Counted from the stretch's first letter, positions 6,805 to 14,962 are shown. The stretch: 25,598 nucleotides of DNA from Clostridia bacterium (GCA_900772745.1 CAAGRV010000024.1:1-25598); one strand, 5' to 3'. The notes: a model not told the origin generated them from the letters alone. Numbers and translations: made by a program.

Positions 6805-7228
6805 GATTGTGCCAATGCAACCTTGCCACGTGGGCGAAGTCGCAAGGATAGAGCAAGCGCTCATCTCGACGCCGTGGAGCTCCAAGCTCATTTTGGAGCT
6901 GACGGAGCAGTCCAACACGGTTGCCAAAGTGTTGCTAGTAGGTGACGCCGTTGTGGGGTATTATAGCTTTTACGTGATAGGCGAAGAGGCTGACGTCAAC
7001 AACATTGCCATCGACGCTCCATACCAAGGCAAGGGGTTGTCCAAACTACTTATGCAAGACTTGTTTGCCGAGTGCAAGGAGCGTAACATATCAGAAATCA
7101 CGCTGGAAGTAGGCGCAAACAACGCAGTTGCTCAGTCGCTCTACACCAAGTATGGTTTCAAAGAAGAAGGCAGACGAAAAAATTATTACAACAATACGGA
7201 AGATGCGATAATCATGTGGAAAAGATAG
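6794..7228 (+). CDS. rimI: Ribosomal-protein-alanine N-acetyltransferase RimI (GNAT family)
   Basis: The protein is a GNAT acetyltransferase that, by family, acetylates the N-terminal alanine of bS18 and possibly other proteins. It has 144 residues. The acetyl-CoA loop YQGKGLSKLLM lies near 77-87, and EVGANNAVAQSLYTKYGF with a following EGRRKNYY, the RimI-typical C-terminal block, lies near 105-132. ATG 6794 overlaps the end of tsaB by 11 bases, and GAGAAAG just before it is a weak ribosome site. An in-frame start at 6740 would add 18 residues without family support. Confidence 0.92.
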   Translation: MENKIVPMQPCHVGEVARIEQALISTPWSSKLILELTEQSNTVAKVLLVGDAVVGYYSFYVIGEEADVNNIAIDAPYQGKGLSKLLMQDLFAECKERNISEITLEVGANNAVAQSLYTKYGFKEEGRRKNYYNNTEDAIIMWKR

Positions 7229-7238
7229 GGGGTCGCAT

Positions 7239-7940
7239 ATTCTCAATTATAGGATAGTAGGGCAAGGCTCGAAAGACATAGTATTTTTGCACGGCTGGGG
7301 TGGAAGTATCGAAAGTTTTTTGGGTATTGCTCATTTTTTTTGCAAAGATTTTCGGTGCATTTTGATTGATTTTTACGGCTTTGGCAGTTCGCCTATCGAC
7401 AGAGTGCTCACTCTTCAAGACTATTGTTTGGGCGTTATGGAAGTGTTGGATTATCTAGGCATCAAACAAGCAATTTTTGTGGGGCATTCTTTTGGAGGCA
7501 GAGTGGGTATAGAGATTGCCAGCAAGACAAGTTATGTAAACGCGCTTATGCTTATTGACAGCGCAGGAGTCAAGCCAAGCTTTTCGCTCCGAAAATTTAT
7601 CCAAATCAAATTGTACAAAATTCGCAAACGGCTAGGGCTTAGCGTAAAAGGTTGGGGTTCGAGCGATTATAGGCAGTTGTCGCCCATTATGCAGGCAACT
7701 TTTGTCAATATTGTCAATTATCACCAAGACGACTTGTTGCATACAATACATTGTCCTACGGCTATCGTATGGGGCAAAAAAGACAAGGAAACTCCTATGT
7801 ATATGGCAAGGCGACTACTTAGGAATATCCCCAACGCACGGCTATATTTGTTGGACGGCGGGCATTGGAGCTATATCCAAAGTTTGGGTGACTTCCTACC
7901 TATATTTAGGGAGTGGGTAGAGAGCGTATGTGGTGGATAA
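7239..7940 (+). CDS. Alpha/beta-hydrolase fold protein, probable ATT start
   Basis: The protein has 233 residues if read from ATT 7239. The first strand and oxyanion loop read NYRIVGQGSKDIVFLHGWGG, the nucleophile elbow is GHSFGG with S84, and D182 (GKKDKETP) and H209 (GGHWSY) complete a triad. The substrate is unknown. The first ordinary start codon in frame is TTG 7287, at residue 17, which would cut away the first beta strand. Between the frame's last stop (7209) and 7287 there is no ATG, GTG, TTG or CTG. AGGGGGT at 7227-7233, five bases before ATT, is a good Shine-Dalgarno site, so ATT initiation, as in infC, is the best reading. A sequencing error is the alternative. It follows rimI by 10 bases and overlaps murF by 13. 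Confidence 0.85.
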   Translation: MLNYRIVGQGSKDIVFLHGWGGSIESFLGIAHFFCKDFRCILIDFYGFGSSPIDRVLTLQDYCLGVMEVLDYLGIKQAIFVGHSFGGRVGIEIASKTSYVNALMLIDSAGVKPSFSLRKFIQIKLYKIRKRLGLSVKGWGSSDYRQLSPIMQATFVNIVNYHQDDLLHTIHCPTAIVWGKKDKETPMYMARRLLRNIPNARLYLLDGGHWSYIQSLGDFLPIFREWVESVCGG

Positions 7941-9496
7941 TTTTGTGCAGTGCTTTGACCAGTCTAGTGATGGTATGTTTTTCAGCAAGGATAGTTACAC
8001 TTGTTCAGCTAGACGGCTACAAGCCAAAACGCACGGACAAAATCAAGCAAATCTTGTCCAAACAGCAGTTGGTAGCGCTGGCAACAGCGGTATATTTGTA
8101 TATCATATATTTGCTTAGTATATTGCTCGAAATGCCCAATTTCCAGCACTTTATAGCGCTGTTGTCGCTCATCACCAGCCTATACCAAATAGTCACCATA
8201 TCTACTATGGATACAAGACAACGCCTAGCATTTACTCCTAGACTTATCAGATGGCAAGTCATATATTTTGTGATTTTGTTTTTGTCATATTGGTTAGGAT
8301 TTTGGTTGGGTAGTCTTATTGTGATAGAGCACGTAGGGCTTATGTATTTGTTTTTACCTTTCATTATTTTGCTAAATTGGCAAATACTTAGGCTTTCTTT
8401 GTGGTTGGATTTTCCTATCGAAAAGCTCATTCATAGGCATTTTATAAAGCAGGCACAAACTAGGCTGGCGACCTATCAAGACTTGATTGTAATAGGAGTG
8501 ACGGGCAGTTGTGGCAAGACGTCAGTCAAGAATTTTTTGACTACCATATTGTCAGCAAACTTCAAGGTTTTTTGCACTCCGCACAACTACAACACGCCTA
8601 TGGGGATATGCAAAGCAGTCCAAGAAATGCCAGCGCACACTCAAATTTTTGTGGTGGAAATGGGAGCTAGACAGGTGGGAGATATTGCCGAACTTTGCGA
8701 GATAGTCCAGCCCCAATACGGCATTTTGACAACTATATGTCCCCAACATTTGGATAGCTTTGGCAATATTCAAAATATCATATCGACCAAGTGCGAACTT
8801 GTCGATTATATCGCCGACAAATCGCATTGTATGATAGGCGACAACGAGTATTTGGAGCAAATGCAGTCCAAAATCAAAGATTGTATTTTGGTGGGGGCAA
8901 ACGGTTTTTGCAGTGCACGCAACATATCGTGTTCGAGTCAAGGCAGTGACTTTGATATATTGATAGATGACAGTGCTGTCCACGCCCACACTTCGCTCAT
9001 TGGCAAACACAACATACTCAACATATTGCTTGCCGTCACTTGCGCATACAAGCTTGGTATGAGTTTGGACACAATCGCCAGCCAAATATCCACAATTCAG
9101 CCAGTCGAACACCGCTTGCAAGTCACTCAAAACAACGGAGTGACCATCATTGACGACAGTTACAATTCCAATGTAGTAGGGGCAAAGTTGGCGATAGACA
9201 GCCTAAGTTTGTTCGATGGGGACAAGATTGTGATGACCCAAGGCGTCGTCGAGTTGGGCAAAAGTCAAGCAAGTCAAAACTTCGAGATAGGAGCATATAT
9301 TGCTAGGGTGGCGACCAAAAGCATTGTGTTTGGAGTCAACTCGAATGACCTAAGGCAAGGTATGCTGGACGGTGGAATGAGCCACAAGGATATTTTCGTC
9401 GTGCAGAACTTGCAAGAGGCGCAATCAGTGCTGGCGGAGATTGTACAGCAAAACAGCGTTGTGCTGATACAAAACGACTTGACGGACAATTATTGA
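7928..9496 (+). CDS. murF: Membrane-anchored MurF-like Mur ligase
   Basis: The MurF reaction adds D-Ala-D-Ala to UDP-MurNAc-tripeptide with ATP. Residues 185-522 carry the Mur ligase central and C-terminal domains: P-loop GVTGSCGKTS (190-199), NYNTPMG (220-226), EMGARQVGDIAEL (244-256), HLDSFG (274-279), EHRLQ (394-398), DDSYNSN (409-415) and GVVELGKS (439-446). The usual MurF N-terminal domain, which binds the UDP-MurNAc-peptide, is absent. Residues 1-160 instead hold about five hydrophobic segments (near 2-20, 47-68, 72-93, 108-131, 134-158). The 522 residues exceed ordinary MurF (about 450). Such membrane forms occur in some Clostridia; their substrate may be lipid-linked, but that is inference. 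Start ATG 7928 overlaps the hydrolase gene. The ddl gene after a 126-base gap supplies D-Ala-D-Ala. Confidence 0.85.
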   Translation: MWWIILCSALTSLVMVCFSARIVTLVQLDGYKPKRTDKIKQILSKQQLVALATAVYLYIIYLLSILLEMPNFQHFIALLSLITSLYQIVTISTMDTRQRLAFTPRLIRWQVIYFVILFLSYWLGFWLGSLIVIEHVGLMYLFLPFIILLNWQILRLSLWLDFPIEKLIHRHFIKQAQTRLATYQDLIVIGVTGSCGKTSVKNFLTTILSANFKVFCTPHNYNTPMGICKAVQEMPAHTQIFVVEMGARQVGDIAELCEIVQPQYGILTTICPQHLDSFGNIQNIISTKCELVDYIADKSHCMIGDNEYLEQMQSKIKDCILVGANGFCSARNISCSSQGSDFDILIDDSAVHAHTSLIGKHNILNILLAVTCAYKLGMSLDTIASQISTIQPVEHRLQVTQNNGVTIIDDSYNSNVVGAKLAIDSLSLFDGDKIVMTQGVVELGKSQASQNFEIGAYIARVATKSIVFGVNSNDLRQGMLDGGMSHKDIFVVQNLQEAQSVLAEIVQQNSVVLIQNDLTDNY

Positions 9497-9622
9497 TTTT
9501 CAGCTTGTCCAATAAACCAAGCGATAACAGTAAAAGGAAACAAGAAATAATCAACGCAAGGCTTTGGAAATCAACACAAGAGAGTCGAAAAACAAACTTC
9601 AAGCGAGCAAAGGTAGGTGTAT

Positions 9623-10735
9623 ATGAAAAATTTGGCAATAGTTTATGGTGGTGACAGTTGTGAGCGAGATATATCCATAATTACCGCAATTCAGCTTATG
9701 CACAATATCAACCCGTCCAAGTACAAGTTTTATGCGGTGATGCAGACAGGTGGCGAGTTCTATTGGATGAAGAGTTGGGAGGGGGTAGACAATTATATAT
9801 CATACAAGCCCAACCCAAAGGACAGAGTGTTTTTCCAGCGTGACGGCTTGTACAAGCAGACAGGGCGTTGTCGAAAACTGGCAAGCATTGATTGTGTGGT
9901 GCTTTGCAATCACGGTGGCGATGGAGAAAACGGCACTTTGCAAGGCTATTTTTGCACGCTTGGTTTGCCAATCACCAGTCCCAACGTATGCGCCTCAGCC
10001 ATAGGAATGAACAAATATCTATCCAAGCTGATTTTCCGTTCGTTGGGTTGCAATGTGGTGGACGGCGTGCTGTATGAGTCGGGACAAAATCTACAATATT
10101 CAATCCAAGATTTGACCTTTCCGCTCATTGTCAAACCCAACTGCCAAGGCTCGTCCATAGGTATAAGCACGGCGCACGATATGGGCGAACTTGCCGAGGC
10201 GGTAGAGATTGCCACCCAATACGACAGCAAGGTTGTCATCGAGCAAGCTTTGACGAATTTTGTCGAAATCAACGTAGCTCTTATGCGCAAAGGTGACCAA
10301 ATATTGGTATCATCGCCCGAACAACCACTCAACTGGCAAGAGTTTTTATCTTTCGAAGACAAATACATATCCACTGGCAAAATGAACGGCGGAGGCAGAA
10401 TTTATCCCGCCCAAGTCGAGCCAAAACTTTGGGCGGATATAGAATATATGGCGAAGAAGATTTACACCGCACTAGATATGAGCGGAGTAGTACGTATGGA
10501 CTTTTTGACCACGCAAGATGGGGCATATATCAACGAAATCAACACCATTCCAGGCTCTATGGCGTACTATTTGTTTGCCGAGCAAGGGCTAGATTATGAA
10601 GATATTATCGACAGCATAGTCGAGCAGTCAGTCAAGGACAATGTCCATCGCCCAACCGCTCAATTTTTGTCCAACGTATTATCCAGTTATCACACTTACT
10701 CAAATGCTTGCAAAAAGGCTACCAAAATATTATAA
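9623..10735 (+). CDS. ddl: D-alanine--D-alanine ligase (divergent)
   Basis: This is an ATP-grasp enzyme joining two D-alanines for the peptidoglycan stem. The 370 residues are somewhat longer than usual. Family residues are in place: E14 in GGDSCERDIS, H97 in NHGGDGENGTLQG, the GSSIGIS loop (177-183), K247-Y248 in EDKY, R291 in VRMDF and N307 in NEINTIPGS. Y248 aligns with Tyr216 of E. coli DdlB, the Tyr/Phe position that separates D-Ala-D-Ala from D-Ala-D-lactate ligases, so D-Ala-D-Ala is predicted. The FYDY stretch before it is FLSF here, and residues 42-80 look like an insertion. ATG 9623 follows AGGTAGG; a GTG two codons upstream is less likely. The 9497-9622 gap shows no promoter or terminator I can support. 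Confidence 0.86.
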   Translation: MKNLAIVYGGDSCERDISIITAIQLMHNINPSKYKFYAVMQTGGEFYWMKSWEGVDNYISYKPNPKDRVFFQRDGLYKQTGRCRKLASIDCVVLCNHGGDGENGTLQGYFCTLGLPITSPNVCASAIGMNKYLSKLIFRSLGCNVVDGVLYESGQNLQYSIQDLTFPLIVKPNCQGSSIGISTAHDMGELAEAVEIATQYDSKVVIEQALTNFVEINVALMRKGDQILVSSPEQPLNWQEFLSFEDKYISTGKMNGGGRIYPAQVEPKLWADIEYMAKKIYTALDMSGVVRMDFLTTQDGAYINEINTIPGSMAYYLFAEQGLDYEDIIDSIVEQSVKDNVHRPTAQFLSNVLSSYHTYSNACKKATKIL

Positions 10736-10736
10736 T
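10708..10736 (+). promoter_or_regulatory. Sigma-A promoter of icd
   Basis: -35 TTGCAA (10708-10713), a 17-base spacer and -10 TATAAT (10731-10736). It sits within the last codons of ddl, giving a leader of about 22 bases before the icd ATG, with GGAG in it. Confidence 0.75.
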
Positions 10737-10764
10737 AAATACAAATATAATTTTGGAGAAGAGT

Positions 10765-11964
10765 ATGGCAAAGATAAAAATGACCACCCCAATCGTCGAA
10801 TTGGACGGCGATGAAATGACAAGAATAGTTTGGAAATGGATCAAAGATATTCTCATTGAGCCATTTGTAGAGCTATCAACCGAGTATTATGACCTAGGTC
10901 TTGTCAACAGAGAAAAAACAAAAGACCAAGTAACAATCGACTCAGCCAATGCTATTGTCAAATATGGCGTGGGCGTAAAATGTGCTACTATTACACCCAA
11001 TGCCCAAAGAGTAAAAGAATACAACCTAACCAATATGTGGAAGAGTCCGAACGGCACTGTTAGAGCTATCCTAGACGGCACAGTTTTCAGAGCGCCAATT
11101 ATGGTCAAAGGCATCACGCCATACATTCCTACTTGGACAAGCCCAATCACCATTGCAAGACACGCTTATGGCGACATTTACAAGGACGTCGAAGGCTATG
11201 TGACCAAGGGTGGAAAGGCAAAACTTGTCATTGACGACGAGAGCGGACATAGAGAAATCGACATTTTCGATTATTCCAAGACAGCGGGCGTGTGTATGGG
11301 TATGCACAACACCGACAAGTCTATCTCCAGCTTTGCACGCAGTTGTTTTAGCTATGCTTTGGACACCAAGCAAGATCTATGGTTTGCCACCAAAGACACC
11401 ATATCCAAGACATACGACCACAGATTCAAGGACATTTTCGCAGAGATTTTCGAGCAAGAATACAAGGCAAAATTTGAGGCGGCAGGTATCGAATACTTCT
11501 ACACCTTGATTGACGACGCTGTTGCAAGAGTAGTGAGAAGTCACGGCGGAATGATTTGGGCGTGCAAGAACTATGACGGCGACGTTATGAGCGATATGGT
11601 TGCGACCGCATTCGGCTCACTTGCAATGATGACCAGCGTGCTCGTATCACCTGACGGAAAATACGAATTCGAGGCGGCACACGGCACAGTTACCCGTCAC
11701 TACTACAAGTATTTGGAAGGACAACCAACTTCCACCAACCCAGTTGCGACAATCTTTGCTTGGACAGGAGCTCTTGCCAAGCGTGGCGAAATGGACAACA
11801 ACGCAGAGCTCGTTGACTTTGCACGCAGACTAGAGCGAGCTACCATCGACACCATCGAGGCAGGCTATATGACAGGCGACCTTGCAAGTCTTTACAAGGG
11901 CGAGAGCCAAGTTCATTCTCTCCAAACCCAAGCATTCTTGCAAAAGATAGCCGAAAGACTATAA
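10765..11964 (+). CDS. icd: NADP-dependent isocitrate dehydrogenase (homodimeric, eukaryote-like class)
   Basis: The enzyme oxidises isocitrate to 2-oxoglutarate and CO2 with NADP. Its 399 residues and motifs place it in the class found in eukaryotes and some bacteria, not the E. coli type: ELDGDEMTRIVW (12-23), TPNAQRVKEYNL (77-88), the substrate motif MWKSPNGTVR (91-100), FRAPI (108-112), and later GDVMSDMVATAFGSL and AAHGTVTRHYYK, which bind metal and NADP. ATG 10765 follows GGAGAAGAGT; the upstream open frame is promoter. It lies next to gdhA, which needs the 2-oxoglutarate and NADPH made here. Confidence 0.96.
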   Translation: MAKIKMTTPIVELDGDEMTRIVWKWIKDILIEPFVELSTEYYDLGLVNREKTKDQVTIDSANAIVKYGVGVKCATITPNAQRVKEYNLTNMWKSPNGTVRAILDGTVFRAPIMVKGITPYIPTWTSPITIARHAYGDIYKDVEGYVTKGGKAKLVIDDESGHREIDIFDYSKTAGVCMGMHNTDKSISSFARSCFSYALDTKQDLWFATKDTISKTYDHRFKDIFAEIFEQEYKAKFEAAGIEYFYTLIDDAVARVVRSHGGMIWACKNYDGDVMSDMVATAFGSLAMMTSVLVSPDGKYEFEAAHGTVTRHYYKYLEGQPTSTNPVATIFAWTGALAKRGEMDNNAELVDFARRLERATIDTIEAGYMTGDLASLYKGESQVHSLQTQAFLQKIAERL

Positions 11965-11988
11965 TTTACCAAAATATAAATGATTTCA

Positions 11989-12014
11989 AAAAAGCTCCCG
12001 ATTGGGAGCTTTTT
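11989..12014. terminator. Bidirectional terminator between icd and the WYL regulator
   Basis: AAAAAGCTCCC (11989-11999) and GGGAGCTTTTT (12004-12014) pair perfectly around GATT. It serves icd on the plus strand and the regulator, which ends at 12017, on the minus strand. Confidence 0.9.
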
Positions 12015-12016
12015 GT

Positions 12017-12934
12017 CTAATACAATTTCAAGATTTCTTTTGCGGTTTCTTTGACCTTGTCACGCAGTGTGATAGGGGAGAGCACCTCAATGTTTTGGTG
12101 GAATGACAAGATTTTGTCGATGAGCAAATCGTTGTCTGTCACATAGCCTTGCGCTATCCAATATTCGCCTTGTTCGGCTTTGGACACAGCCTCGATACCC
12201 AGCCATTCTTCCACGTCATAGCGTGCTTTTTCGTTGACTTTGAGCACTATACTGATTTCTTTACAATTTTCGTATTTGCTGTATGCCAAATTCCAGTTGT
12301 TGCCGAATTTTCTGTCCTTAAAGTCACTGTCAGTTTGCAAAATATTGGTGATACGGCTGAGCTTGAAAGTACGCATTTGGTTGCGCATGCGACACCAAGC
12401 GTAGATATACCAAATGCCAGCTCCATACACGACGATATAAGGCTCAATAACTCTCTCAGAAGTCTTACCGCCACGGTCGTGATAGGTGATTTTGACAGCC
12501 TTTTTGTTTTGTCTAGCTTTGAGCAAAACGTCCATTTTTTGTTGGATATTGTTGTTGTTGCCCCAAGCCGATTTGTCTACTACGAAGTAGTCTGCATGGT
12601 GGACGTCATTGCGGTTGTGTTGGTGATTGATATTGCCCAGTTTGTCCTTGATATTTTGGGAAGTGTCACTGCAAGGAATGGTTTCTAGGGCAGTGGCGAG
12701 CAATTCCAACTCTTCTTTGGTAAAATATTGGGCATTGAGTTTGAATTCTTCCCCAATCATAATTCCGCCATCTCTACCTTTTTTGCAAGTGATAGGAATG
12801 TGCGCAAAGCTCATAATATCCACATAGCGATATACTGTTCTTTCCGAAATCTCCAATTTGCTAGCAAGCTCTTGGGCGGTGCATTTTGGGTTGTTGAGCA
12901 AATCAACAAGCATAGTAAAAATATTGGTTAACAT
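12017..12934 (-). CDS. HTH-WYL family transcriptional regulator
   Basis: The protein has 305 residues. An N-terminal winged helix-turn-helix (about residues 1-55, with TAQELASKLEISERTVYRYV as the recognition helix region) is followed by a linker with an unusual His/Asn-rich stretch near 100-115. A WYL domain begins near 135, and its name motif appears as WYIYAWCRMRNQMRTFKLSR. A C-terminal WCX-like part follows. WYL domains sense ligands or nucleic acids; none can be named here. AAGGGG lies upstream of ATG 12934; the longer open frame is promoter. It stands between icd and gdhA and is divergent from gdhA, so gdhA or itself are the nearest candidate targets. That is inference from position. Confidence 0.92.
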   Translation of the reverse strand: MLTNIFTMLVDLLNNPKCTAQELASKLEISERTVYRYVDIMSFAHIPITCKKGRDGGIMIGEEFKLNAQYFTKEELELLATALETIPCSDTSQNIKDKLGNINHQHNRNDVHHADYFVVDKSAWGNNNNIQQKMDVLLKARQNKKAVKITYHDRGGKTSERVIEPYIVVYGAGIWYIYAWCRMRNQMRTFKLSRITNILQTDSDFKDRKFGNNWNLAYSKYENCKEISIVLKVNEKARYDVEEWLGIEAVSKAEQGEYWIAQGYVTDNDLLIDKILSFHQNIEVLSPITLRDKVKETAKEILKLY

Positions 12935-12961
12935 AATTTTCCCCTTTTTGATATTAAGTAC

Positions 12962-12990
12962 ATTATAACTACAAAACAATATCAAGTCAA
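12962..12990 (-). promoter_or_regulatory. Sigma-A promoter of the WYL regulator
   Basis: Minus strand: -35 TTGACT (12990-12985), a 17-base spacer and -10 TATAAT (12967-12962), giving a leader of about 20 bases before ATG 12934. In the 12991-13125 stretch up to the gdhA promoter I find no convincing operator palindrome. Confidence 0.85.
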
Positions 12991-13125
12991 TACCCAAAAG
13001 TTGTTTTTGTCATATTTAGCAAGACAATTTTGCGATTTGGATTTTGCCCAAAACTTTGCGAAAGCTACAATTTGGACAAAAATGTGCAATATTGTGAAAA
13101 AAATCAATTTTTTTATCCAAAATAG

Positions 13126-13155
13126 TTGTATATTTGAAAATTTTTATATTATAAT
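13126..13155 (+). promoter_or_regulatory. Probable sigma-A promoter of gdhA
   Basis: -35 TTGTAT (13126-13131), an 18-base spacer and -10 TATAAT (13150-13155). The short leader carries AAAGGAGA, a strong ribosome site, before ATG 13188. Confidence 0.65.
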
Positions 13156-13187
13156 TTTAGCGATATCAATCCAAAGGAGATATTTAT

Positions 13188-14525
13188 ATGAACGCTTATG
13201 TACAAAGAGTCCTCGATGACTTGGTAAAAAACAACCCAGATCAGCCAGAATTTCATCAGGCTGCAACAGAAATATTGACTTCACTCTCAATGGTTATGGA
13301 CAAACACCCAGAATACGAAGAGAAAGGCTTGCTCGAAATGCTAGTTGAGCCAGAAAGAATTATTATGTTCCGTGTGCCATGGGTAGACGACGCTGGCAAA
13401 GTGCATGTCAACAAAGGCTATCGTGTCCAATTCAACAGCGCTATCGGACCATACAAGGGTGGACTTAGATTTAGAAGTAACGTCAACTTGTCTATCATCA
13501 AATTCCTTGGCTTTGAGCAAATTTTCAAGAACTCATTGACAGGTCTTCCAATCGGTGGTGGTAAGGGTGGCAGTGACTTTGACCCAAAGGGCAAGTCCGA
13601 CAACGAAATCATGAGATTTTGCCAAGCATTTATGTCTGAGCTTTATCGTCACATTGGCGCAGACACCGACGTTCCAGCAGGAGACATTGGTGTAGGTGGC
13701 AGAGAGATTGGTTATATGTTCGGCTATTACAAAAAGCTTGTCAACGAGCATACTGGCGTCCTCACTGGCCGTGGTTTGACTTATGGTGGTTCTTTGGTTA
13801 GAACACAAGCTACAGGATATGGACTTATCTACCTTATGGAAGAAATGCTCAAAGAGAGAAATCTCAACTTTATGGGCAAAAAGTGCATCATCAGCGGTAG
13901 CGGTAACGTAGCTATTTATGCTCACGAAAAGGCTAACCAACTCGGTGCAAAAGTTGTTGCAATGAGCGACAGCAACGGCTATATTTATGATGAAAACGGC
14001 ATTGACCTTGCTACTGTAAAACTCATCAAAGAAGTTAAGCGTGAGAGAATATCTACCTATGTAGAATATCACCCAACCGCAAAATATGTTGCTGATTGTA
14101 GCAAGATTTGGGAAGAAAAATGCGACTATGCTTTGCCATGCGCTACCCAAAACGAAATCAACCTTGACTCTGCAAAAGCACTTGTTGCCAACGGAGTTAT
14201 CGCAGTGGGCGAAGGTGCAAATATGCCTTGCTCAATCGACGCTATCAACTACTTCCAACAAAGCGGACTTTTGTTCGCGCCAGCTAAGGCAGCCAACGCT
14301 GGCGGTGTAGCTTGCAGTGCTCTCGAAATGGCACAATCTAGTATGAGAACATACTGGTCATTCGAAGAAGTTGACTCTCGCTTGAAACATATTATGGTCA
14401 ACATTTTCCACAATATCAAAGATGCGGCAGCAAGATATGGCTTGGACGGCAACTATGTTGTTGGTGCAAATATTGCTGGATTTGAAAAGGTTGCAGCGTC
14501 TATGATTACCCAAGGCGTGTGCTAA
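13188..14525 (+). CDS. gdhA: Glutamate dehydrogenase (NADP-type)
   Basis: GdhA interconverts 2-oxoglutarate plus ammonia and glutamate; the hexameric 445-residue form usually works in the assimilating direction with NADPH. Visible motifs are GPYKGGLRFR near 86-95, the catalytic-lysine segment LPIGGGKGGSDFDPKGKSD near 122-140, and the PAGDIGVGGREIGYMFG stretch near 163-179. The Rossmann loop ISGSGNVA lies near 237-244, and CATQNE near 320. A strong Shine-Dalgarno (AAAGGAGA) precedes ATG 13188. It is a single-gene transcript with its own terminator at 14547-14571. Confidence 0.97.
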   Translation: MNAYVQRVLDDLVKNNPDQPEFHQAATEILTSLSMVMDKHPEYEEKGLLEMLVEPERIIMFRVPWVDDAGKVHVNKGYRVQFNSAIGPYKGGLRFRSNVNLSIIKFLGFEQIFKNSLTGLPIGGGKGGSDFDPKGKSDNEIMRFCQAFMSELYRHIGADTDVPAGDIGVGGREIGYMFGYYKKLVNEHTGVLTGRGLTYGGSLVRTQATGYGLIYLMEEMLKERNLNFMGKKCIISGSGNVAIYAHEKANQLGAKVVAMSDSNGYIYDENGIDLATVKLIKEVKRERISTYVEYHPTAKYVADCSKIWEEKCDYALPCATQNEINLDSAKALVANGVIAVGEGANMPCSIDAINYFQQSGLLFAPAKAANAGGVACSALEMAQSSMRTYWSFEEVDSRLKHIMVNIFHNIKDAAARYGLDGNYVVGANIAGFEKVAASMITQGVC

Positions 14526-14546
14526 TCATACACATATCAAATATCG

Positions 14547-14571
14547 AAAAGCGGACTTGTTCCGCTTTTTC
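14547..14571 (+). terminator. Terminator of gdhA
   Basis: AAAAGCGGA (14547-14555) and TCCGCTTTT (14561-14569) pair around CTTGT, followed by a T-rich run. It lies 21 bases after the gdhA stop and runs straight into the 21-base repeat array. Confidence 0.9.
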
Positions 14572-14756
14572 TTTTGCCAAAAAGCAAAGTTTTTTTACCA
14601 ATGAGCAAAATGCTTTTGCCAAAGAGAAAAGTGTATTTGTCTAAGAGCAAAATTTTTTACCTAGGAACAAGGCACTTTTACTAAATAGAAAAGTGCATTT
14701 GCCAAAAAGCAAAATGCTTTTGCCAAAGGGAAATTTTTTACTTGGTGACCAAAAAC
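14572..14756. repeat. Nine degenerate 21-base tandem repeats
   Basis: Units begin at 14572, 14593, 14614, 14635, 14656, 14676, 14697, 14718 and 14736; six of the eight steps are exactly 21 bases. Each starts with a form of TTTTGCC or TTTTACC and most carry GCAAAA or GAAAA in the second half. Units 1, 2, 3 and 7 are the closest to each other. Within a unit TTTTGC can pair with GCAAAA, and GCAAAA-TGC-TTTTGC across unit borders gives a second possible hairpin. Twenty-one bases are two DNA turns, so the A and T tracts are phased and could bend DNA. A 21-base unit also leaves a seven-residue pattern in translation, but stops interrupt it on both strands. There are no spacers, so it is not a CRISPR. 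Confidence 0.8.
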
Positions 14757-14962
14757 TAAAACCATATCCCCAAAAATCAAATAGGGCACAAGCAAAACCC
14801 ACAGGCAAAATTTTTGCAAATTGTTGCAATTTTTCGTAAAGATATATACAGCTAGGGCGCTTGTCGGTTGGCTCGGGAATATTTTTTCCGAAAACTCTAG
14901 TTTTTCAAGAATATATAAGGCTAAAATATAATCGAAAATATTATCATTTTGGGCGACATTTT

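Noticed and set aside
9623..10735. D-Ala-D-lactate ligase (vancomycin-resistance type)
   Set aside because: The residue aligned with DdlB Tyr216 is Tyr (Y248, in EDKY), not the Phe of lactate-type ligases.
12149..12688. Plus-strand open frame of 179 codons
   Set aside because: Antisense to the WYL regulator, with no ribosome site or recognisable domain.
14572..14756. CRISPR array
   Set aside because: Units follow each other directly with no unique spacers, and no cas gene is present.
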